Assembly (NCBI GenBank): GCA_022432975.1
Contig: CM039509.1
Span: 45,294,209-45,358,208, forward strand
DNA from: Begonia masoniana
Lineage: Eukaryota; Streptophyta; Magnoliopsida; Cucurbitales; Begoniaceae
Reading direction: 5' to 3'
Length of the DNA stretch: 64,000 bases
Shown here: positions 33,690 through 41,661 of the stretch, in pieces
Numbering within the stretch: position 1 is the stretch's first letter
Layout of the letters: each line of letters opens with the position of its first letter
Position numbers and translations under genes: made by a program
The notes under the pieces: model-generated
The model's input: the letters and a program-made list of their open reading frames with translations, nothing else
Databases searched by the model: none
What the model was told of the DNA's origin: nothing

Positions 33690-34317
33690 ATTTCAGTAAT
33701 TTCTTTGAATGGAGGGGGGAGCTCCTTAAATAATAAAGGAGTTTGGCCCCCCGCTATATCAACGTGGCCCCCTGCGTCTAGTAAAATTATTTATCAGATT
33801 CACGGCCCCCCAATACCCATCCACAGATCAATTATTGATCTGTGGATGGACATTTGGGGGGTCGAGTTAAAATTTGCCCCCCCCTGCGTAAGGAACATAG
33901 AATATTCGGGGGGTCGAGTTCGAAACTTGCCCCCCCCCTCCCGCATTAAATTGTCTAAGACTATTGGTGGCCGAGTCATATTTGAGGCCCCCCAAGTTTA
34001 GTTCATGTGCATTGCACGTGCAGTGAGTGATCCCGACCCTCCGAACGGGGGGCCAAATTTGCAGCGTGGCCCCCCAAACGGTTTCACGTGCAGCGCACAT
34101 GCGCGAAGGCCAGAGACCGCCTCATCGCCATTTTGCCATACGAGGGGCAACGATATGAAGTTGGCCCCCCGAATTAGAATTCGGGGGGCATGCGGCCCTC
34201 CGCTGGAGTTTATTTTGAAAGTTTTTCAATATTTTGAGGTTTTGACAGCGAGGACTTTTAGTTTGAGGGTTTTTTCGAGATATACCCATAGTTCAGGGTT
34301 TATTTTAGAATTTACCC
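33690..34317 (-). repeat. MULE-2 right TIR
   Basis: GC-rich terminal repeat with GGGGGGCC blocks, one copy of the ccatccacagatcaattattgatc palindrome (33815-33850), and the outer 110 bases matching MULE-1 ends. It joins P450 sequence at 34318. Confidence 0.85.
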
Positions 34318-34531
34318 AAGTAATAATGCCTTTTCCCTGCGATGACTCTCAGAATCACGTTCAGCGTCAGTTCTTTGAAATACTGCTTCATCTCCATTGC
34401 CGCTTCGCCCGAGCTTTTCTTCGTCTTCTTCCATCTTTGGTACAACTCTTTCAAAGTAATCTTCATCTCTGAAGATCGAACATATTTCTACATTTCTACC
34501 TGCCAATTGGAGAGCAGCTCTAACGTGGCTA
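34318..34531 (-). pseudogene. CYP82-like pseudogene, fragment 3 (exon 1 end)
   Basis: Matches 61037-61250 of the intact gene, including the AG|GC exon 1 donor region and part of the intron. A CAG-to-TAG change follows ATLELLSNWQVEM. The Sirevirus-like element inserted at its 5' side with duplication ggcta. Confidence 0.92.
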
Positions 34532-35975
34532 TGTAGCATCGAGATTGTCTAAGAGGGGGGTGAATTAGACTTTTAATTCTTTTTAAATCTAACAGCAAAC
34601 AATTAAACACTAAATGTAAAAGAGAGAGTAAGAGAAATTTGACACCAGTGTTTTTATGTGGTTCGGCCAAAAACTGCCTACGTCCACGCTTCAAAGTTCC
34701 CCCTTGAAGATCCTTTCCTTCTCCTCAGAGAAAAACTAGATCGCACTTCCCGGGCGTCGATCTACAGCCTTTACAAATCGGATTGTTCTTCACGGGCGAC
34801 AATCCACTGTCTTTTACAGAATAATAAATTTGTAGATTTTCAGTACAGACTACTCTCCCTCAAGGATTAAATCTCAAGTTAAGGATTTGAGTGGAGTAGA
34901 TGAAAATACAGAGTATGAGAAATTTGGCTCGATAGGGCTCAGAATTGATTTTCACAAAAGTTGTTTCTTCGAGCTTTCTTCTCATCTTTTATACTCTGTC
35001 TGCAATCGGTTCTTGGTCTTGAATGCTCCTTATCCGAATATGGAAGTTTTATTACCGTTGGAGCAACATCCGTACAAAGTAGCTAGCCGTTGCTCTCTAG
35101 GGTTACTATTTGCTCATCGCCATTAATGCTCTAGAGTTTAAGTTTTGGACGAGGTCTCTGTTGCTTCGCGGTATATTTAAATTTGGCGGAAGATACTGTA
35201 CACTAGATGATGTTGTCTTTGAAATGCTTGAACCGCCATCAGATGATGCTGTCTTTGAAAACTTGAACCGCTGTCAGATGATGCGATTTTGAAATGTTGA
35301 ACCGCCATCGGTATAGGTTGCTTTAAAAAGTTGAACCACCATCGGTATATGCGACTTAAAAAGCTGAACCGCTATCGGTAGATGTAGCTTTAAAGTGCTG
35401 AGCGGCTATCGGTAGAAGTCTTCAGAAATTTTTCATCTAGCTATAGGCAGAATTACTCTTTGGAAGACTTTGAAAAGCCAGCGGTATCTGTAGTTTTTTG
35501 TCGTTTAGCAATCGGATGATTTACTCTTTGAATGACTCCGCTTTTGTCGTTTAGCGATCGTGTAAGCAATCGGATGATTTACTCTTTGAACGACTCTGCT
35601 TTTGTCGTTTAGCGATCGGTGTAAGCAATAAACGTCTCCACTTTTGTCGTTTTGTTGGCGGTGTATGTCTACTTTTCTTCTTCAATCGGTAGATGTACAT
35701 TTTGTCGTTTTCCTATCGGTTGAAGTCCTCTTTTCTACTTCACCGGTAGATGTACATTTTGTTTATCAATTTTCACCCCTGTTTTATTATTCAGCCCTAT
35801 ACACTTAACCACATTTGTTAGACTACTAAAATACCCTTTCAAAGGGCATTTCCAACCGAATAATTTCAAATGCATAACTTATTATTCTCATATATTAAAC
35901 ATAATCAAATTACATTCTTGATCATACAAACACATCATCAAAAACATATTTAGACTTACACTATTTAAGTCAACA
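34532..35975 (-). repeat. 3' LTR of the Sirevirus-like element
   Basis: 1,444 bp. In plus orientation it starts TGTAGCATCGAG and ends AAGTCAACA. The U5 side shows gtggttcggcc and gcctacgtcc blocks common to this lineage. The U3 side (35160-35760) is an array of ATCGGTAGATGT and CTTTTGTCGTTTAGCGATCGG motifs. It is similar along its whole length to the right LTR. Confidence 0.92.
35160..35760. repeat. Satellite array in Sirevirus LTR (TTTTGTCGTTTAG motif)
   Basis: At least five copies of TTTTGTCGTTT(AGCGATCGG) near 35497, 35541, 35601, 35644 and 35699 alternate with CGGTAGATGT units. The 20-base core equals the one in solo LTR C2, although the two LTRs belong to different superfamilies. The right LTR repeats it at 49250-49830. 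Confidence 0.85.
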
Positions 35976-36271
35976 ATCTCCCCCTTTTTGATGATGACAA
36001 TCTATAAATTTGATTAAGTATAACTCTCCCCCATAATTCTAGCTCCCCCACAGTATATGCATTCTATCCAATTTCAAATCACAACCAGATTTCAACCTTG
36101 AACACTAATATTGTCAAAACAAATCTAATTTCTCATATCATCATGAATTAAATATTCTCTCCCCCATTGACATTATCAAAAATGAGCAGAGAGACAGAAG
36201 AAGCAATGCATTCAATTCAGAGAAACATCAGAGTACCAAACATGTGAATATCAGAAAAATTGTAAAAAAAT
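35976..36271 (-). promoter_or_regulatory. Multiple polypurine tracts
   Basis: Minus-strand AAAAAGGGGGAGAT directly abuts the 3' LTR (35976-35990). Further GGGGGAG tracts lie near 36028, 36046 and 36156. The PPT primes plus-strand DNA synthesis. Repeated tracts are, to my knowledge, typical of Sireviruses. Confidence 0.8.
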
Positions 36272-37401
36272 TGTAACACCCGGCATTTTGCCATGTAATA
36301 GTTTTCCCGGATCATTTAATCGGGATTAATATTATATTACTACAAAGGAGTGTTTTGGTGGAACTGTTGGAATAATTGTGGAGAACTAAACTAATGTGTA
36401 ACTAAACAAAACATTAAGTTTAAAAAGCATGGAAGGGCAATTTGGAGAGAAATTAAGGTTGGTGGGAGTGAGCCAATGGTTGAATGACATCTGGCGACTT
36501 GATGAAGAAGTTAAGTCTTCCTCCTACGTGAAACCCTCACTTCTCATCTGTTTCTTCCCACTGCTCTTTGTTTTCTCTTCCTGGCGATTTTGACAAAGCA
36601 CCAACACTTTGTTTCTTCGTTTTTCTTCTGTTTCCTTCAACCAAGGTAATCATCTACGAAAGTTATTGATTTTGGACAAGTTTAATGCGAGTTTTCACTG
36701 GGGTTTAGGGTTATTAATTCCGTGAAAACTCACTGTTTTGGATGAAAATACGTTAGTGTGTTTTCCTAAAGAGTTGAAATGAGCTTGCTGCTTATTCTTC
36801 AAGTTATTTGTTAGCATTTCCAGCTTGTTTAATTTCTCTACATTTTAGCGACAGATCCGAGCATTCCAGGGACATTCGAGCATTCTACACTGCAGCAAAC
36901 AGGTAAGTTCATAACCGTAGGTTGGCCCTTAAGGCCCTACATCACGGAGGTACTAGGTTTCCTGTTATGTCGGGTTGTTTTGGGTAGAAAGGTTATAGTC
37001 TATGTTCTGAAATATTTGGCTTCGATTTACTTTTTGTTGTCTTATTTCTGCTGTCTGCCTGTTTAGGTTCAAGCACCGTTCATGCATACACGTTTTCTCT
37101 GAAAGACATGCAAATGTTTTCTGTACACTGTTTGAAACTAAACAAGATAAAATCCGACTGAAATGTACCAGGTTAAGTACGAGACGGGGACTGGCCCCAG
37201 AACTGTTTACTGTTTACCGTTTACTGTACTGTACCCCTGAATGTGCCTGATAGTGCACCCTCCCCCTCCCCCACTGTTTGCCAGTTCCCCTATAAGCTCC
37301 ACTTAATTCTACTGCCACTATAACTTAATGCTCTGTACTGTCACCGTATTTCTGAAAAAAAAAACTGCATGCATAGCATTTTGCATCACTGCATTCTGAT
37401 T

Positions 37402-37494
37402 ATGTCCTTACTGAGTTTTAGACTCATAGGTGAACTCTCTGATGTAGGTACTGAACCCGAAAATGAGGACTTTGTGCCTCAGTCTGATGATTAG
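37402..37494 (+). CDS. Micro-ORF of LTR A3, 30 residues
   Basis: ATG to TAG encodes LLSFRLIGELSDVG followed by TEPENEDFVPQSDD. The exon blocks I delimit upstream (about 36550-36646 and 36849-36902) contain no ATG. If the leader is spliced as inferred, this ATG would be at or near the first one reached by ribosomes. The peptide is acidic at the C terminus with a short hydrophobic N-terminal half. No family is recognised. Confidence 0.45.
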   Translation: MSLLSFRLIGELSDVGTEPENEDFVPQSDD

Positions 37495-38099
37495 TTGCTG
37501 GTGGATCGAGCTCATGGGGGTTTGGTTGCTGCAGCCAGACATGATTTCTGTTCAGAGGTTTCTGTAAAGTTTTTCTGAATTCCTGATTTTTGTGTTAAAA
37601 ACTCATCTTTTGGTAAATTCTGTAATTATATGTTAAGTCTTGTACTGTCCCTCAGATTTTGAAACAATGTACAAGATCTGATATTTCAGTTTTAGAAACC
37701 ACTGTATTTGACAGTTAAGTTTATATTCTAAAGTATTCTGAAATTTGTTTGGAATGTTTCTACTAATTCATGCATGGATGAATTCTGGTTTTGGAACTAT
37801 CCATGTAATTTATTTCCTTGAATCTGTCGATTTTAAAGTATGTCTTATCGATCCTCAGATTTTGAAATACCGTATAGTTTCTGAGTCAAAGCTTTAAAAC
37901 TGCTGTATTTGATAGTCGAACTCATGCTCTGAATGTTCTGAAATGTTTTAGAATACTCTTCTGTTTTAAGAATTGCATGGATGATCTCGAATTTTAGAGT
38001 TATTCATGTAGTCTGATTTTTCCTAAATCTGTCAGTTGAAATCTGTCATCTGCAAAGTGTGTTTCGAAAACTTTGTTTTTGAATCGGGTTTTGAAGGTT

Positions 38100-38800
38100 T
38101 GCCCTCTTTTGTGAGATTTTCTGTTGGTATGTCTTCCAGTCAAAAGTTGCTAAATTCCTGCCCCTTTTAAACTGTATCTTCCGGTCATGTTCACAGCTGT
38201 TTTTAAAACTATATCCACCGGTGATCACTGTGCATCTTTTGTTGTATCTGAGTCCACCGCCAGCTTAAGTCTTCCGCCCAGTTTATTCCCAGTTCTGTCT
38301 GTATCTTCCGGTTGACGTCACCCATCATCCGGCTGACGTCATCTATTTTGTCTTATTTGACATCTTTCGCCTAGTCTACTTACAGTTTTTGCCTACATCC
38401 ACCGGTGATGTCATCCATCTTCCGGCTGACGTCATCATCTCACCCGACTCTTTCAGTTGTCATTACCTTCCGGTTTGAAGGTTTGCATCTTTTGTGAGAT
38501 TTTCTGTTGGTATGTCTTCCAGTCAAAAGTTGCTAAATTCCTGCCCCTTTTAAACGTATCCTTTCGGTCATGTTCACAGCTGTTTTTAAAACTATATCCA
38601 CCGGTGATCACTGGCATCTTTTGTTGTATCTGAGTCCACGCCAGCTAAAGTCTTCCGCCCAGTTTATTCCAGTTCTGACGTCATTACCTCTTCCGATGAC
38701 GTCATCCACTGATTACTCCTCCGATTCAGTTTAAAACTGCATCTTCTGGCTGACGTCACCACCTCTTCCGAGCAGTTTTACTCAGCCTCTTCCGCTAAAC
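38100..38800 (+). repeat. Satellite array and internal duplication of LTR A3
   Basis: Repeated TCTTCCGGCTGACGTCA, ATCCACCGGTGA and AGTCTTCCGCCCAGTTTA units, with a direct duplication of about 190 bases. The motifs are the inverse complement of those in LTR A2, as expected from opposite orientations. Confidence 0.85.
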
Positions 38801-39261
38801 CCTGTTCATTTTTGTCGTATCTGAATTCACCGCTGCTCCTTTAAACTAAGTCTTCCGTCAGTTATTCGCCCCAGCACTTCCGCCCATTTTCCTGTTTTAT
38901 TCTGCTGACTTATTGTCATCGTCTGTCTCTGTTTTCTGTTCTTCCCAGCCCCTTCTGTTATTCACTTATGAAACCTCAGCTCTGAATTAGTTTCCGCTTC
39001 TCTTTATCTGAGATTCTGTATTCTGAATTCTTTCTGCCATGCATCCTGCAATCTGATTTCAATAGGTTTCTGCCTTCTGTTCCTGTTTTAATGTTTTTTC
39101 CAGCCTTCAGTTCCCGTAAAGGTTTTCTTCCTGTGTGTGATGTTTTAAATGTTAAAAAAAAAAAATAGTCACCGTTTTCCGTCCACTATTCCGGAGTGAT
39201 GGCTCCGATCTTGGACCCCGATCGGGTTCCGGTCTCGGGCCATCACAAAAATATCCCCTAT

Positions 39262-39465
39262 TTAAACAAAATCTAAAAAACGCTTCCAAAATGCATGGAT
39301 AATCCAAGAAGGCACTTCAAGATTCGGAAGGAAATAAGCATCCAAGAGGGCTTGAAGTGATTCAAGATCGAGAGGGAGTGGGGCTTGATAGACCACCAAA
39401 TCCATACATAGAGAAGGCTCTGGCTGAGGAGCAGCAGAGGGAGAGGGTCCTTGATAGACCACCAA
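39262..39465 (-). pseudogene. Possible C-terminal tail of Sirevirus ORF3
   Basis: Short frame next to the 3' end of the third ORF but in a different register. It contains the twice-repeated phrase LDLVVYQ(G/A)P and PEPSLCMDLV. It may be the original C terminus, displaced by a frameshift near 39480. It lies between the third ORF and solo LTR A3. Confidence 0.4.
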
Positions 39466-39485
39466 GTCCAGGCAGGATGGTTGCT

Positions 39486-41330
39486 CTACAGGTGGACTAG
39501 CAGAGAGACAGCCATAGGACTGGCTGGTTCTGATGAAGGCTCGAGAACAGGAGGAGCAACAGGATTAGGAAAATTCAGTTCAGCCTCCTGAAGATCCAAA
39601 AGAATTAGGCGAGCAACTTCAACAACCTTAGGACTTATGATTGGAAGGATGAGGTCTTCAGAACAAGCCACTGGGAAACACAGAGGGCTATGTGGTGCTG
39701 GCCGAAGAGCTTCAACATCAGACTGGAGAGACCGAAGATCCCTTGTGAAAATGTCCTTATGTCGATCCAATTTATGAGCCAGCTGATCTTGAACAGAATC
39801 AATATCCTTGCTCAAGTCCAATTTGGTTTGTTTGAGCTTTGCATCGAGAGACATATCAAGATCCTTGCTCAGGGCCGATTTTATCAGGTTGACCTTTTCA
39901 TCGATAGATGCATCAAGCTGGGTCTTAAGAGAACTGAGAGCGGTCCCTAGGCTCTCAATGCAGGACTTCAAATCAATGTACTGATTCTCAGTCATTGAAA
40001 ATCTCCTCTGATAAGTTTGTGGAGTGGCAGGAGCATTGGACAGGAGTAGGGAGGAGACTTGTACTTGAAAAGTAGTTTGGACTGGAGGAACATGTGGAGT
40101 TGGAGGAGCATTTGGACTTGGAGGAGTAGTTTGGAGTGTAGGAGTAGGCAAAGAAGGCAACACATTAGAGGGTGGAGGAGAAAGAGGACTTTCTGGAAAT
40201 GGAGGAGGCACATTTGATGGAGCTGAGAGTGCCTCAGAAGTAAGTGCTGGAGAGGAGAGGGCAGAGATTCTGGGTACTGGAGGAGGAGGTTGGAAGCTAG
40301 ACACCTGAGAGGTGGAAGGTGAATTATCAAAGGCAGGAATCTCAGATTCATCCCCTCCTTCTTGAACAGACTCCTCTGGCAGGATAAACTTCTTTTTCCC
40401 AAGTCGGACAGATGCTGCCTTAGAAGCCTTCGTCCGAGTCTTATCCAAAACAAAATCTCCTTTTCTTGTCCTTTTGATCCACATTCGATTCAAAGTGGTG
40501 GTCGAGTAATAGCTTGAAGGTTGAAGGCAGAAAAGATCATCTTCCTCTGGGAATTCTACTTCAAACTGCTCAAAGAGTCGCATGAGTAGGAGATTATAAG
40601 GAAGGGAAGTAGCCCTGGAGGAGACACTCCGCATCATTCTCCGTAAAACAATGAAGCCCATATCGAAGGGGGTCTTTTGATAAAGGGCAAACAAAACAAA
40701 CAAATCCATACCACTTACTTCATCGTGGTGACCACCCTTAGGAATGATATTGTACCCGATCATCTGGTGAAAGAGCCGAGCCCTGATGTTGAGATGCTTG
40801 CTCTTTAAGGTATCAGGGATGAGATTCGGGTCCAAAGCAATAGCCTTCAAAAAATGATGGCCTGCAAGAGAGTTAAGAAAAGGGGGCTCATGTCCTGACT
40901 CATAAAATTTGGGAAGGCTATCTAGGTGTGGACTCCCCAGAAGGGCATTGATGGTTTGGGAGGAAATAACTATGTGTTTTCCATACTCATAGCATGAAAG
41001 GGTAGAGAGATCCGAGGGAGAGCTAAGGTTTGCATAAAACATTTTGATTGCCTCAGGATAATAGAAAGATTTGACGTCAAATAACCCCAGTAAACCAAGA
41101 TCTTTCAATGGGTCAACAATATCTAATCCAACTAAATCCTCAGGAATAATACCTCTAATGGGAATCAAGGATTTATGTTTAAAGTCGTCATGGTACCTTG
41201 CTTCAGAAGCTTGAGTGAGAAAATAGAATGATGGCCACTGGGTTGCACGAGGAAGCTCTCGTGGCTGACGAGCCGAGAGTTTAGCTTTCTTCTTGGCTGG
41301 TTTAGGAATAGCGTGAGACGATGAAGCCAT
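39486..41330 (-). CDS. Sirevirus third ORF, plant transposon-protein domain and coiled coil
   Basis: An uninterrupted 614-codon ORF after pol, the only long open frame of the element. A Lys-rich start (KPAKKKAKLSARQ) is followed by a domain from about residue 30 to 255 (LGLLGLFDV, KMFYANLSS, INALLGS, LNIRARLFHQMIGYNI, GHHDEVSGMDLFVLF, SLPYNLLLMRLFEQF). Residues 310-440 are Pro/Ser-rich, and residues 450-545 are predicted coiled coil (LDAKLKQTKLDLSKDI). Sirevirus ORFs in this place are often called envelope-like. I see no signal peptide or membrane anchor, and the domain matches the second MULE gene instead. It is possibly intact, apart from an uncertain C terminus. Confidence 0.8.
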   Translation of the reverse strand: MASSSHAIPKPAKKKAKLSARQPRELPRATQWPSFYFLTQASEARYHDDFKHKSLIPIRGIIPEDLVGLDIVDPLKDLGLLGLFDVKSFYYPEAIKMFYANLSSPSDLSTLSCYEYGKHIVISSQTINALLGSPHLDSLPKFYESGHEPPFLNSLAGHHFLKAIALDPNLIPDTLKSKHLNIRARLFHQMIGYNIIPKGGHHDEVSGMDLFVLFALYQKTPFDMGFIVLRRMMRSVSSRATSLPYNLLLMRLFEQFEVEFPEEDDLFCLQPSSYYSTTTLNRMWIKRTRKGDFVLDKTRTKASKAASVRLGKKKFILPEESVQEGGDESEIPAFDNSPSTSQVSSFQPPPPVPRISALSSPALTSEALSAPSNVPPPFPESPLSPPPSNVLPSLPTPTLQTTPPSPNAPPTPHVPPVQTTFQVQVSSLLLSNAPATPQTYQRRFSMTENQYIDLKSCIESLGTALSSLKTQLDASIDEKVNLIKSALSKDLDMSLDAKLKQTKLDLSKDIDSVQDQLAHKLDRHKDIFTRDLRSLQSDVEALRPAPHSPLCFPVACSEDLILPIISPKVVEVARLILLDLQEAELNFPNPVAPPVLEPSSEPASPMAVSLLVHL

Positions 41331-41661
41331 TTGATCGATAAGAAAGTGAAACTCGAGAGAGGAGAAATTTAGGGAATGAACAGCTGATTGGTAGGGCAGA
41401 GGCTTTTGAAAGAGCGCGAAAGATGAAGCGTCTTAAAAAAAATGAGTTTAAACCTTAGAGCTTCGCCCGGCTAAAAGACGACACACGTGTAAAACTGATA
41501 TCTCCCGATGGGTGACACATGTCGGCAGAATGAAGAATATATCTTCCGATGCCTATCGGTAGATATACATCATCCGATGCCTAATAGAAGACATACATCT
41601 TCCGATGCCTTCAGAGACCAAACTTCTCTATCACTCAAAATTTACCAACAGAAAAAGAATC
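41331..41661. other. Spacer between pol and ORF3
   Basis: Contains a short run of CATCTTCCGATGCC-type repeats (41510-41610), the same motif class as in the LTR arrays, here in the internal region. No gene is seen. Confidence 0.6.

Larger units (their letters stand above)
26178..34317. mobile_element. MULE-2, inverted relative to MULE-1, left end truncated
   Basis: The right end (GAATTTACCC at 34317) and GC-rich TIR match MULE-1. The left TIR starts partway in, at the point equivalent to about 130 bases inside, because a deletion joined it to the copia element. It carries the second gene on the plus strand (26935-28154) and the transposase on the minus strand (33635-31560). Solo LTR B1 (28656-31185) has inserted between them. 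The putative duplicated target aagtaataa follows at 34318-34326 with its partner lost. It landed in the first intron of the P450. Confidence 0.9.
36272..39247 (+). mobile_element. Solo LTR A3
   Basis: Begins TGTAACACCCGGC and ends CGGGCCATCACA, flanked by aaaat at 36267-36271 and 39248-39252. Sense is plus, 2,976 bp. The leader exon ends at CAACCAAG|GTAATC near 36646. The second exon-like block is 36849-36902 (TTTTAG before, GTAAGTTC after), followed by ggcccttaaggccctacatcac. A micro-ORF lies at 37402-37494. The satellite array 38100-38800 holds CTTCCGGCTGACGTCA units and a duplication of about 190 bases (38080-38290 and 38475-38670). It is inserted between the third ORF and the 3' LTR of the Sirevirus-like element. 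Confidence 0.9.

Noticed and set aside
34005..34472. 155-codon plus-strand frame
   Set aside because: It crosses the MULE-2/P450 junction and is antisense to P450 exon 1, so it is a chance frame.
39992..40453. 153-codon minus-strand frame within the Sirevirus third ORF
   Set aside because: It is an out-of-frame shadow of the Pro/Ser-rich linker of ORF3.
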